A stretch of DNA of 64,000 nt from Parasteatoda lunata (Eukaryota > Arthropoda > Arachnida > Araneae > Theridiidae). Each line of letters starts with the position of its first letter. Position 1 is the first letter of the stretch. The position numbers and the translations under genes are program-made. The stretch is taken from NCBI GenBank assembly GCA_949128135.1, contig OX421977.1, positions 71,226,608 to 71,290,607 of the forward strand. Reading direction: 5' to 3'. Below are positions 47,994 through 60,267 of this stretch, piece by piece. The notes under the pieces are model-generated. The model searched no databases and was not told the origin of the DNA. It saw only the letters and a list, made by a program, of their open reading frames with translations.

Positions 47994-48971
47994 ATCCTTA
48001 TCAGGAATGAAATGAAAAATGCATTGAACATATTAGGAGTTACAAATTGATAATTGAGAAAGAAAGGAACAAAAAATTATCAAAATCTCTTAAATAGCTA
48101 ATGAGGAAGTTAGAATGGAAAATATTAAAACCAGTTTGATTGCTTGCAACCAAAGCTGTTTTTTTTTTCTAGCATTTAACCATATTATAATATTTTCAGT
48201 GCTGTCTTCCTTAATAGTGATTAATTAGATTCCTATAACGTTTTTACATTTTCCTTGCTTAAATATTAAATTGCAATCTCTAATGCGTCTATTTTTTTAA
48301 ACTTCATTTTTGACAGGGATATTAAAAAAATATGTCAATGATGGTCATTATTAAAAACCCAGCAATTTACTTCTCAAGGAAGGTTTTTTTTAAAACTATC
48401 TATAAAATCATCAGGAATTAATATATTTTTCTCTTTCTCTATATTTATGTAACAGCTAATACACGTACATAACTTGTATTATACATAATAGCAACTACAA
48501 AAGGGTCATAACCTTTTAGATTTCTGGTGAACCCTGGCAATTTGTATTAAAACAAAAAACACCAATATGCAGTGAACTTTAAAAGTATAGCAGGACCTCT
48601 GCCCTGTAAAAGTTTTTCTAGACTAATGTTTAAAAATAAATTATCTGATTAATTTTGAACATTCATATGGTAAAACTACAATGTCTATAATATTATATTC
48701 ACAAAACCCATATCAGGTTAAATGCTTTTGTAAAGTGTTCAAAAATTTTTAATTTTAAAATTATCAAAATATAGTTAAAAGTTAAAACATGCTCATCCAT
48801 TGTGATGTGACTTTCGAATTGTCTGGAATGGAGCTTTTAAAAGTAGGAATTTTTTAATGTTAAAGCAAGGTTTAAGGCACCAGACAGAACAACGAAAAGA
48901 TAAGTTAATTGTGATAACAAATAATGACAAAATAAAGTGTTGAGATAACTATAATCCCTTACTACTCAAAG

Positions 48972-49195
48972 CAGAGCAGTGATGGTTCAGTAGTTGAAAC
49001 ACTGAACTGCCCTAGTGAAGAACTTGGGTTCAATTCCAGGTGGTGGCTTGAAGCCCACTCAGCTTCAAATCGATGGGCAACAGGTTACCTGGGAAATAAA
49101 GGCATCTTGTGTGCAATGCCACAATGACAACATTGCTACAATCTTGCCTTTGGTCTTGAAATTGTGGAGCCTTAGGCTGCTACGGAAATACTTTA
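48972..49195 (+). mobile_element. tRNA-derived SINE, family 2
   Basis: Polymerase III promoter boxes in order: A-box-like gatggttcagtagttg (48981-48996) and B-box GGTTCAATTCC (49027-49037), 30 bases apart. A body unrelated to tRNA follows. Limits are approximate because no clean target duplication was found. A truncated relative lies at 41543-41625. Confidence 0.65.
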
Positions 49196-50619
49196 CTTGA
49201 GAAATTTAATAACGGCATTTAATAAAATAAAAAAAACTGAAAAAAGAGAGACAGTTTAATAATGGAAAACTTTATGTTCTTATAACAATCCAAAAATAAT
49301 GTAAAATTATTTGTTAACACTTTCTCTCCGTTTCCTATTAAAGATTAACAGCAAAATTAAATCAATATTTATTTGTATCTGAGAAAAATGAATTATAATC
49401 CTCAGATCACTAAGAAAGGAATAGCCTTTGCTGCTCTGCAAGTTTTAATGTGAACTTGGTTTATCTGGCTTGATTGGAACTTAAATAAAGAAAAAAATCA
49501 AATGTCTTTAATATCTTTTGTCAAATTATCAAACATTTTTTGGCACTAAATTGGAAAAAAAAATTTTTTTTCCTCCCAATATTTTGGCATTGCATTTTAA
49601 AAATATTCTTCATAAATTACAAGTTCATAAAAATATTCCTTGACTTTATGCAGTGGGAATTATTCTCTTAGAAGTGAAGAAAAAAGCCTTTTTTATCTTC
49701 CGATATTCTTCAAATAAGTCTGGTGCCTTAAAAGTTTCATTAATATTTTTTTAAAATTCTTAAAGGCTTTTCATTTTAAAATCAAATATGTCTATATATA
49801 CATAAAGTGCTCATAATTTTATTGACTTATTAATAGCAATATATCTAAAAAGAACTATTAAGATCAACAAATTTAGTATTTAATAGTTCTGGTTAGTGAA
49901 ACATAAAGGATAAAACAGTTATAATCTATATTTACAAACAGTTTCTAACAACAAGAAGCAAGTAGAAAGGGAAACACTTGATTAAAATTGTTAATTTGAA
50001 ATATAATAAAATATTTTAAAATTCTTTTTGTAAACACGTTAAAACACTTTTTTTTTTTACAAATAAATTTAGAAAAGAATAGATTGCTCATTCTTTATAA
50101 TGAACTGCTACTAGTTTGTATATTTTCTTGGGAGAGCAACTGAACATCTAATTTTAAATTTAACCAGTATAAGGGTTCCCCAAATGAATGTTAGAAACAT
50201 GAAATGCACCCACATGGCAATGTTAGAGATACTGCAAGATTAAGCATTGACAAGTCTATAAAGGAATATAGAAGAGTCTGGATAAAAGAATGATGCTATC
50301 ACTTTCTAGTACTACTACAAAAAAATAATAATACCATGCATTGTTCTTTCCGGGATGCATCTATCATTAACAAAACTTAAGATTCACTTCAAGTTCTGTC
50401 ACTTGCGATCTGTAATGCACTCTTACCATTCTATATATTTTTGATTAGTGGAACTGCTACCAATACTGTATTTCTAATATTATAACACATGGCCACACTG
50501 TATTTGGGAAACCCTTACATACATGTGTGAATGTTAATCATATTTATTCACAAAGTATACCTAAATTCTAACTTTGAATACAAAAGCATTTGTTTAAAGC
50601 ATCCTGTAATATCTTGATC

Positions 50620-50756
50620 TTAAACAGGAGTTGGCCAACATGCTTGCATTCTTCCTTTTCTCCAAATGCAATAAATAAGAGCAGCTATTCCAAGCCCAGA
50701 TACTGATAATCCAAGAAGAACAAGTAGAACAATTGCCCACGTTGGAAAAAATCTTC
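50620..50756 (-). CDS. Membrane-protein gene, last exon: transmembrane helix and tail
   Basis: Two bases completing an Arg codon, then 44 codons and TAA: RFFPTWAIVLLVLLGLSVSG, LGIAALIYCIWRKGRMQACW, PTPV. The acceptor is preceded by a T-rich tract ending AATTTTAG. A typical membrane anchor; other frames are less protein-like. Confidence 0.65.
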
Positions 50757-53700
50757 CTAAAATTATTAAGAAAAATAATTTAAATGAAAAGAAAATAAAT
50801 TTGCACTATTTTAACTCACATTACAATATTGTATAAGTTTTATGGTTGATATATTTTTAAAAAATAGGTTGACTTTTCAAATCTCCAAAATTTTACGACA
50901 ATTAGGAGTTCGAATTGTATACCAGTAATAAAGTCGAATGCTCATTGGTTGTGAAATATCAATGCATTACAAACAATCAGATAGTTATGAATTTATGACT
51001 CTATCAATTTACTCTTTTCAAAAACTATTTCTTATATATTGTATCTAGGGGTGCACAACCTTTTTGAATAATGGACCATTTTTACAGCAGGTTGACCCAT
51101 GAAGGGCCGAATGTCCAAGCATTTAGACATGTTGACAGCAATTATAATTTTTATAAGCTTCAGTGCTTTAGACACAATTCTTTAATCAGTCAGTTTAGTG
51201 TTTGCAAATAATAAATAAAAAAATTCATTAAAAACTAAAGAATACATAACTGATACTTTTCAAAAAAAAAAAAAACTATCTTTTTATCAAAAATAGATTT
51301 ATTGGAAAAAAATAAAGATGGGGGAAAATCGATGTTTTTTTATCACATTACGTGGCACAAAAGTTAATTTAACCCTTTGCTTGCGGCTGGTAAAGCATAT
51401 GTACCGGTAGAAAAAACTTCTCTTATTGCAGCGCTGGATCAGCAGTTGTACCGGAGGTTCTCTTCCCCCTTTTCTACTAGACCGCCATCACACCTGTCAT
51501 TTCTTCAAGAACCCCCTGTAATTTGCTCCTATTGTTGAAAAAAGACTTCACGTGTGCTCACTTTCGACTCGAATTGGCTGAATGATTTTTCTCTTTTATT
51601 ATCACTTGGCGAGTTTCGAGTTATGAGAATTTCTTTCATTCCCTTTTAAAGTACTAGTTTAAGAGCACTTAAGTCATCAACACTCGGACTGTGTTTATTA
51701 TTGTATGTTACCAAGAAAAAAAATTAGGGACCAATTTCTAGAATTTTAACGTTATCTGATCATTATTGTGTCATCTATTTTAAATATATTATTTGGTGCA
51801 TGAACTTAACATTAACAAAAAAAAAATATTTAAAAATCCTACCTTGAAAAGGATATAAAATCCTGAATATGGCTTTGGATGTAATGTTAAATATTTGGCA
51901 TTGTAAGCTAAAAAGTACTTGAAAAAAATCCATATTTTGATGTATGACAATATTTTTTTTTAATATCTTATACGAGGCCGGGATAGCCAGGTCGGTAGGG
52001 TGCTGGGCCCATGTCCAAGAGGTCATGGGTTCGATCCTCGCAGGCCGAAGACTCCCCGTGTAGTAAATGGTGACTGATGCACGTTAAATCTGTCGAGTCT
52101 CAAAGTCCTCCATGTTCCCATAACAAATCAATACCTCTGGGGGTACTGATCCAGGAGTTTCCTTGTCTTCTGGATTGGTTCAAAATTACAAGGCTACGGA
52201 GTTGAACATTAGTAGCCGTAAACCCATGAAATTGGGTCGGCTGTTCAACGACGGTTATAAAATAAAATATCTTATACGTTTATTTTAAAAATGTTGTAAC
52301 ATTATTAAAAACATATAAATACACAATTTCAATTTTATTCTTTAAAAATTTTAAGGCCAAAAATAGTTCATGTTACCTTGTCTAAATATGCTCATACCTT
52401 CTAAGCATTTAAATTATGTTTCTATTAAAATAACACAAAATTATTATTAAAGCAAAGCATTGTATATTTTTTTACATGAGTAATATGCTGCTCCATGGGG
52501 TTAAAAGGAAAATCTAACCAAACGTTTGAAACTTAGAATCTAACGCACACAAAAAGATGAAAGCATGCTTAAATTTTTTCGCTGGTAATTTTATGGAATC
52601 TAACTTTTGAAACCGCTAAGAAAATGTTTCAGATTTCTTTCTTTTTTTAAAAAAATGAGGAAAAAAAAACACATTTATATTATTAATTTGTTGCGAAAAA
52701 ATTGCTGTTAAAAACTGAAAAGAAAACAAAATTAAATATTTGTGGAAAGATGAGGGAGCATCATTGGAAAGGTTATCAATGCGTGACCTTGAACAGGAAG
52801 TTCAGTCACAATGAAACAATCTACTTTTCAAATATTTATATGTGATAAACTACTGAACTATTTTAAAAAGGAATCTTTCTCGCCTCTTGCTTCAAGTTCT
52901 CAAGGACATATTTTTCTTTCAAGTTCTGATGAAGTTTTTCTATTGAGAGTTTTACAGTTTGTAATAATTTAATTTGCTGGACACAAAATAAATTGTTACT
53001 TCTTCTCTAAAAGATAAAGGAAACCAAAATCATTCCTGCCTATTCCACAGGGGAGGTGGTATTTCCTGCTTATTGTTGCGTTATCAGTCAGAATGCGTTT
53101 TGGGAGGGCTCTTATTCTTTATTTTGGTTACTGTCATTTTTAAAATTCCTAACAATAGTTATTTCAAACACCTGAAGAAAGACCACACCATGACTAAAGG
53201 AAATGTATGTTTTACAATCATTGTGTTAATAGAACTTGTATAGATGTGTCTTATAACAATTGATGACTTCAAAATTTCATATAGAAATGGAAATCATGAA
53301 ATACTTCTCAGTATCATGACTAAGTGAAATAACTCAGGGGATACTTTTTTTGAACAAAACCTTTCCTACTTCTGAAAAAGATTAAAATAAGTAAGAAATT
53401 AAGAAGAATATTCCTTTTCATATTAGAAAAAAAAAGGGAATAAGGAAAGTATAAAGAAAACCAATCAATCTAAAATTGCACTGATATTTAATATTATTTC
53501 GTATTATTATTATTTTGTATTTATTATTTTATAAAATTAACTAATATTTCGAAACAAAATTTCAAAATTGAATAATATCTTTATTCTTTCAATATGGGCC
53601 TCAAATATAAGGTAAATAGAAATGTGCCAAATTTTTTATTGCTTAATATTTTTGCTGTAAGAAAGATAAACAATGGAGTTTTTTTATTCTTTGAACTTAT

Positions 53701-56700
53701 TTCAAATATATTCTTTAATATTTTCAGTTTCTTTATAATTTTTTTATATTTCTAATAAGGTTTCTATAAAATATTCTTGCAAAATCTTTATGAATTTCTA
53801 TTGAATATACGCTCCTAACATTTATGTTTTTAAAATAGAAGTGAAGGCAAAGCGTTTTCGGAAAATTTTTAATTAAAGAATATTTATATTTTAATTTTGT
53901 TTGAATGTTATAGACGCTACTCTAAGGGGAAAAAAATCAACAAGTTAAATGAATAAAAAACGTTTAACAAAACAAATCTACTATTTTTTAAGAGATAAAA
54001 ATACCTACGAAAATGCATAAGAAATACAACGTTTAAAATTTTAATAATTTGCTTTTTAAAATTATAAAAACTAATTAGTGTCTTTAAGATGTTAGGATAA
54101 AAATAGAACTTCAAATAATGCTTTATTTATTCGAAAAAAATTAAAAGAGATTTGTTTATAACAGTTTAAAAACATTCCTTTAAATGCAATGAAATGCACA
54201 TTTTATAATGCCAATTTTATTAAAATATTTTTTTTTTCAATTCTCTTTTAAAAAATTAAAAGAGATTTTCTTATAATAGTTTATTAACAATCTTTCAGAT
54301 GCAATAAAATGCATATTTTATATTAAATTAGCAAAATATTTAAATCATTTTTAAATGAATGCTTTCTTTGCATTAGAAAAAACATCGCTTTATTAAGTAA
54401 AATTAATTAAAAGCTATATTTTAATTTTTTCTCATAATGTGTTAAACGTCACAAATAAAAAATGCCAAAGTATGCATAACTATGCCAAAACGTCTGCGAT
54501 AAGGATGTACACAACAACCCTACTACTTTTGCCTCCTAGAAAAGTGACACACAAATTATAACAAAATGTTTCCTATTCATAGCTGGTTAAAGTAGTTACC
54601 ACCCACTGACTAAGTGGGGGAAGAATTTCTGCAAAAAAGCGCCGTAACGAGAGGAGAATTTTTTCACCTGACTAGCCGCAACTAAAAGGTTAAAATAAAT
54701 TAACTGTAATGTTCCGGAATGAAAATAAAAAATAAATATTTATAGAGCAATGTAAATGCTAATTAAATATTTAAATTAAAGAAATTATCTGGTGTCTAAA
54801 ATGATTTAAAATAAAACAAACATATTCTAGCTCAAAATAAGATACAACGTTCAGTTGAGATTCAGTAGTTCAGTTCAGCATATTTTTGATATAGGAAATT
54901 TATATTTAATGAATTATGAATGTTTTATCTTAAATGGTTTTATAAGTTACAAAAAATGAGATGCAAAGTTGAAAAGCAATAAAAAGTTTAAAAACCCATG
55001 TTCAAATTTCTAGAGTTGTAATTAATATTGTGTAAAAGATATCAAGATTTTTTTATATGAAAAAAATGTCAAAAAACTTTTTTAAAGCTAGAATTGGGTA
55101 GCAATAACTGTAAAATTTTTTTATGAGAAATAACTTGGATTAACGATGAAATTGGTAAAAATAAGCACTTTTAAAGTGACGATTAAAATGTGCAATTCGT
55201 AACTTACGCAAGTCTTAAAAATATCAGGATTTTGTAAAAGAGAAAAGTAGGCAAAATGACTTAGATTGATGATGAAATTGTTACAAATGAATATTAAAAT
55301 GCGTGATTCAAAAATCGCAAGTCGTTAGAATACCATATTTAAAATATTGAGATTTAAAAAGAAAAAGGGTATCAATAACTACTGAAAGAACGATAAAAAA
55401 AATCCCTTCAATTTCTTTCGCAATGAAATGAAGCGCACATAAAAATTTGCTATTCAAGTGACATATTAATATGAGTTAAAAACATCCGAATTTTCAGCAC
55501 CACTTGGAAATGCTCGTTTTTTCAGCACACCTAAAAAAACGATAGAAAATATGATAAAATTGACGCAAATAAAGCTTGTCAAAAGTGATTACTATTAGAA
55601 TGTCTGATTGGAAACTTGCGAGTCATTACAATATCGTATTAAAAATATTAGAATTTTAAAAAAATATGTGTGGAAATCGGACAATAACTAATGAAAACAT
55701 CAGTGCCCGATTACCCATTGGGCAAATGTGTAATCCGGCCTTGATAATGGGTAATGGCCTGGGGCTCCCAATGATTAGGGGCCCCCTTAAAAAAATGTTT
55801 TTAAAAATCAATTTAAAAAAATTAAGAAAAACAATGATATTTTTAAAAAAAATCAATTTATAAAATTTATTTATTTATTTATTAATTTATTTAATAAAAT
55901 ACGATAGTTTTTTTACATAATTATTACATAATTTTTTACATATTTATTTATTACTTATTTTAGTTATTATTTATAAATATTATTATAGTTTATGTATCAT
56001 AATATCTATTAATGTTTTTTAAGTTCAAATTTGTCCTTTTGATTTGCGCACGAAAAAATTGAAATCAGTACTATAGCGAGCTTGTTTAAACAAGAAGCAA
56101 AAAATTAAATGTTGTTGACATTATTGAGACATTTTAAATGAAAAAGAAGTTATTTTGTGCCTCAACTTAAGTGTCTCATAATTTTTTTAGTGTTTTATAA
56201 TTATTTAGTGTCCTTAATTCTATTTGATCAATAAATAATTACAAAATATTTTACTAAAAGGTAAGTGTTTGTTTATTGTTTTATATACTCTAAAAAAAAC
56301 TCATACAACTGGTCACTTTCAATCAAATTTTATATATTGAAACTGTCACTGTTTAAGAGGTCCAGGATATTATTTATTTTAATTTTAAATATGCTTTCTT
56401 AAATGAAAAGATATATAAATACTTTTATATTTGAATAAATAAAAAATATATGAGAAAAAAATTTAATCTAAGGGCCCCAAAAATTTAAATGGCCTAGGGC
56501 TCCGCATACGCTTAATCTGCCCCTGGAAAACATGATTGAAAAGTCACTTGGATTAACATTGAAAAGCATGCTAATAAAGAGTGATTACTAAAATTAAGTG
56601 ACTTCTAAAATTGAAAATTAAGTCATATTATTATCATCCTAATTACTTCAAAATAAAAACATTAACATTTTTGAAACTTGGAAAATTTGTAGAGACAAGC

Positions 56701-59055
56701 ATAAAAAAAAAATGATAAAAAACTACATTAAAATTGTGCACGTCGAAATTTTAAATGCGCAATTCATAATTTCTACTTTTTTCAGTTTTAAAAAAAAAAT
56801 AAATAATAATTACAATAGCTTTTTTAATTATTTTCAGGTACTACTGCAGACCGTGCAATCCTAATATTTTTTCATTTAATATATAATCAATTTACAATCA
56901 TTTTTCATATTCCCTAGTCATATTTTCTTTACGCATAATTTAAAAAAAAAACAAAAAAAAAAACAATATTTTTTACTTTGCAAAAAACATAGAATCTAAT
57001 AAATTACACTGCTTTAAAACATGTATTAACTACTCTAGCATCGGTTTTTAAAAAATCAAAAAAGACAGAACAAATGTAGTTATGGCTAAGTTCCTATTTG
57101 TTTCTGTGGTTTTTTATTTTAATGTTGAAAAGAAGAAGTACCATGTAATTTTGATATTTGTCAAATAACATTTGAACTAAATGCTTTCTGAATAACACAA
57201 AGAAATATATTAAAGATTTTCTATTCTTATGCTAGAGCACGCAATTTTTTTTTTTTTTTAAACCATGGAGAAATCGTAACACTTTGTTCCCTAATGTGTA
57301 GAACACTCTTCTATAATAGTTAGCTAAACTACTTGTTATACAAAAATTTGTAATTATTTTTTATTACTTATCATTCCATTTATTAAATTCCAAGTAACAG
57401 TTTGGTTGTTTGTATAATTATTTAGATGCTTTTTAAAGGTGTTTTTTTTTTTTCTCCTTTTAAGTTCTTAAACTTATTGTTATGTTTAATATAAAGTGTA
57501 TTTATATGTTTGACAAACACCATTTTCACTTTTAAACTGTAGGAACAATAAATATGGATAGGTGTTATTTTCTTCATTTATTACATTTATGCATACTACT
57601 ACATGAATAAAATATTAATAATGAAAAAACATGCTTTTGAAGAATATCTGTTTATTTTATATATTATCCATATTTATAATTACACTGAACAGAGTTTGAC
57701 ATTTTTAGTTTTTGGTGTAAAAGTTATGTGATGTTTTTGATAACTTTTATGGATAGCAAAATGTGGGATACATTTTTGAAAGCTTTATAGGGCTACTCTT
57801 TGTTTATTTGCAATAGAAAAAAAAATTTAAACTTGAGTTTGACATAAAAGAGAATTACTTTATTGCTTCAATAAAAGAAGTTTATTCCTAATTTATTTAA
57901 CTAATTTACTAATATGTAATTTGCTTTTTCATGTTATGAAAATCAGAGGGCAAAATTCACTAATATAAGGAAAACTATAATTGAATTTTAATAAATGAAC
58001 AGAATTTATTAAAATAGCAATTATTAGGTATTGTTGGATGACCATATTAAAATTAAATAAACATAAAGTATAAAATGTTAAAAAAAGAACCTAAAATTTT
58101 TTATAAATAATTTAAGTAACTCAATGTATTCATGAACATTAATTTTAAAAAAAATTATTACAAAAAAAAAAAAGTCCCACTCTGTTTGCATAAACTTGGC
58201 ACATTCCAATGACTGGACTTTGCATACATTGATGTTAGCAATTTCATTAGTAAGGTAGAATATAAATAATAGAATGCTTACTGGAATGAGATTTATGCAA
58301 TTTTCGTTCCACCACGCCCCTAAATAAATAAGATTATATCATCGTTTAAACATGACATATTCTTTAATAACAGAAAAATTCAAAAAATTTTCTAAACATT
58401 TATTATCCAAATAACAATACTTAAGAATAAATTTATACAAAATTACTAATAAGGAAAATGTTAAAAACACAAAGGAATAATAATAAAATATAAAAAAATC
58501 AGATTTCTTACCATTAGTTAACACAATTATTATGAAAATGCATCATCCAGATCAGCAAAGTTTGTAAAAAAAAAGCTATTTAGTAAATCATGAAATCCTA
58601 AAACTGAAAAGTTAAAATAAATAGAAGCTGAACATAACAAGTTAATGGCAAAAGTATAAATAAAATGCAGTTACTAAGCATTGCAAAATAAAATAAACAA
58701 ATAAAACAGAAATAAATAAATGAAGCAATATGAAAAAAAAGCATAAATAAAATTTAAAATTTTACTCTTAGCATTCTTAATGTTAGGTATAAAATTATTT
58801 TAACACATAATTTTATCCTATGTAAAATAATTAATAACACATACTTTTATAAACACGTTAAAAAAAACGTATAATTTTTATTTTTTACACCAAGAGGATA
58901 GTAAAATAAAAATTAAGTGTGTTTTTTTTAAGAAAAAAACATAACAAACAATAAAGTAAATTGTTAAGAAATGTTACATTACTTGACCACAGCTTTAGCC
59001 ACTTTGGATTTCTTACTGCTCTCAACGATTTCAAACAGAAAACTGAGGGCAACAC
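50620..59055 (-). CDS. Unrecognised single-pass membrane protein, three 3' exons
   Basis: Exons 59055-58983, 58319-58282 and 50756-50620 join in phase (GT-AG each time) into one frame of about 81 codons ending in TAA. Read in order: a hydrophobic start VALSFLFEIVESSKKSKVAK, a basic stretch GVVERKLHKSHSRRFF, a clear membrane helix of about 24 residues (TWAIVLLVLLGLSVSG and LGIAALIYCIW), then a short basic tail RKGRMQACWPTPV. The basic residues after the helix suggest a cytoplasmic C terminus, although a basic stretch also precedes it. I do not recognise the family. The 5' exons would lie at higher coordinates, possibly beyond the window. The 7.5-kb intron before the last exon carries a piggyBac-like element, a SINE and a hAT. 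Alternative: exon 59055 could itself end the gene, because the same frame reaches a stop (AAG TAA) just past the donor. Confidence 0.5.
50884..51046 (+). repeat. Dispersed repeat, copy 2
   Basis: Partner of 20194-20358. Directly after it, taggggtgcacaacctttt (51044-51062) resembles a lone hAT end, but no matching right end was found. Confidence 0.55.
51373..54691. mobile_element. piggyBac-like element (3.3 kb) with long degenerate inverted repeats
   Basis: Flanked by TTAA at 51369-51372 and 54692-54695. The two ends, one reversed, start CCCTTTGCTTGCGGCTGGT and CCTTTTAGTTGCGGCTAGT. Similarity continues inward for about 110 bp with shared blocks AAAAAA-TTCTC, GCGCT and TTCTCTTCCCCC / TTCTTCCCCC. 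A SINE of 291 bp is nested inside, so the original length was about 3.0 kb, enough for a transposase gene, but I could not recognise a coding remnant. The superfamily call rests on TTAA and the ends. Confidence 0.55.
51975..52265 (+). mobile_element. tRNA-derived SINE, family 1, with target duplication
   Basis: Bounded by a perfect 13-bp direct repeat AATATCTTATACG (51962-51974 and 52266-52278). A-box-like TAGCCAGGTCGGT at 51984-51996 and B-box GGTTCGATCC at 52028-52037 form a polymerase III promoter. Then a body of about 200 bp unrelated to tRNA (aagactccccgtgtagtaaa) and an A-rich end (ataaaataaa). I associate this body with spider genomes from memory. Confidence 0.9.
55701..56526. mobile_element. 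hAT element (826 bp), non-autonomous
   Basis: Perfect 8-bp target duplication GAAAACAT at 55693-55700 and 56527-56534. Ends CAGTGCCCGATTA and, reversed, CAGGGGCAGATTA. GGGGCCCC-type segments lie just inside both ends (ggggcccccttaa and gggccccaaaa). The interior is AT-rich without a recognisable transposase. Confidence 0.85.
58282..58319 (-). CDS. Membrane-protein gene, exon B
   Basis: 38-base exon with acceptor TTATTTAG and strong donor CCA|GTAAGC. Completes Lys and adds GVVERKLHKSHS. Its support is that it restores exactly the phase needed to read exon A and the last exon together. Confidence 0.45.
58983..59055 (-). CDS. Membrane-protein gene, exon A
   Basis: 73 bases, acceptor TTGTTTAG, donor AA|GTAATG. 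Codes VALSFLFEIVESSKKSKVAK and three more residues, with two bases left over. Base composition is clearly richer in G and C than the flanks, as for an exon. Confidence 0.5.
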
Positions 59056-60009
59056 CTAAACAAGTAATATGAATTAAATACTAAATTACTATTCATTATT
59101 AATAAACAATACAACACTAAATTACAAAAAGGAAATTGACACATTTACATGGTAATGAACTAAAAAAAAAAAAAATTTAAACACATTACTGGGTGAGTAT
59201 AACGTTTGATAAAATTAGAGCTAAGCATTAGCTCTAATTTTATCTATTTTTTTTTAAAGAGCACTATTTTTTTTTAAAGAGTATTTTGTATATCAATATT
59301 AAATGGTGTTATATAAACTACAAAAAACTCGTCAGAATATTTTTAATTAATAAATAAAAACTCAGCTCTCAAGTAATCCACATAATTTTATGATTGAGAT
59401 TTGAACAAATTCTTTAAATAGTTATTCTATAAAGTACGCTTGCGCTTGATTAAAGGTAATGCGAATTAATTTAAATTAAATATTAATGCGAACACTTTCT
59501 TTATAACAACTTCATAATGCAAAAATAATCTATAAATCAATGTTTCAATAATGATATTTAAATTTTCTATAATTACTAACACATTAGTAGTAAAAAGCAT
59601 TTTCGCCCTCTTCTATGATTAAGCATGATTAAAGGACAATATAGTTTTCAAATCCAAATAAAGACTAAAATCTCTTCCCGCATTAAAGCTTCTAGTTTCA
59701 GGTTGCGATTTTGATTGATTGATTGTTGCTAGACAGAAGCCACTTGGAAACATTTGTTCCATGTTAAACCTTCCCCCTCTTTTATTCTTTGAGCTAATTT
59801 TCTTTTTTGATGCGAGATTTATAGTAAAAGGCAGAAAAAGGAGAGCGAAATTCTGATTTACTAATCACACAGTAATAAATTTTTGCACTTAAAACAAATT
59901 TGTTATAAAAATATGGAAGTAGCGATTACGTAATAAAAAATAATTTACTGATTCTTCATTGAAAAACATTGATTAAAATTTGTCTTATTGGATTTTAGAA
60001 CCATATTTA

Positions 60010-60230
60010 ATACTCTTTCCCCACATTGGTGATCTTCGGGCGTGATGTGACTACGCTTATCTTGTCAGTAACGCCCACTTCGATATGAATACGCCTACTT
60101 CATTGGTACCTTTAAGCACGAGTACATTTCGATAGAAGGTTGGCATTGTCGATATTTACTCTCCTCACAAGATCATTGATTGTTCAGGGTGATCCTCGAT
60201 CATTGTTAAAAATCATGCCACGGGGGGGGG
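60010..60230 (+). repeat. Possible LTR-retrotransposon fragment
   Basis: cacattggtgatcttcgggcg resembles the junction between an LTR and a tRNA primer-binding site (TGGTGA-type), followed by about 170 bases of GC-richer sequence and a run of ten G. No paired LTR or coding region was found, so it is at best a broken fragment. Confidence 0.3.
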
Positions 60231-60239
60231 GAGGGTATG

Positions 60240-60267
60240 CAGATTGTAATTAATTAATTACAATCTG
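60240..60267. repeat. Perfect 28-bp palindrome
   Basis: CAGATTGTAATTAA followed directly by its reverse complement TTAATTACAATCTG, with no spacer. It sits just past the G run. Confidence 0.95.

Larger units (their letters stand above)
43935..50619. other. Intergenic or 3' UTR region between INTS9 and the 50.6-kb exon
   Basis: I find no coding exon here except transposon relics. The two flanking genes converge on it. Much of it is A-rich on the plus strand, as are the PDIA6 introns, so part may be the 3' UTR of the minus-strand gene that ends at 50620. Recognisable contents are a MITE (44633-45043), a Tc1-like relic (about 47487-47958) and a SINE (48972-49195). A short hairpin, gtggttgtagttgc facing gcaactacaccac, lies at 46780-46812. 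Confidence 0.5.

Noticed and set aside
51044..51127. hAT end taggggtgcacaacctttt
   Set aside because: No matching right end or target duplication was found, so at most it is a lone fragment.
51984..52037. tRNA gene suggested by A and B boxes
   Set aside because: The boxes belong to a SINE with a target duplication; no cloverleaf with an anticodon stem could be drawn.
58983..59055. Direct join of exon A to the last exon, skipping the 38-base exon
   Set aside because: The frame that this requires (VLPSVFCLKSLRAV...) is open but less protein-like, and the three-exon join explains all splice sites.
59620..59763. Possible first exon (MEQMFPSGF...) of the membrane-protein gene with a TATAAA-like site upstream
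   Set aside because: It could be joined in phase to exon A only through weak donors (GTGGCT or GTCTAG); support is too thin to call.
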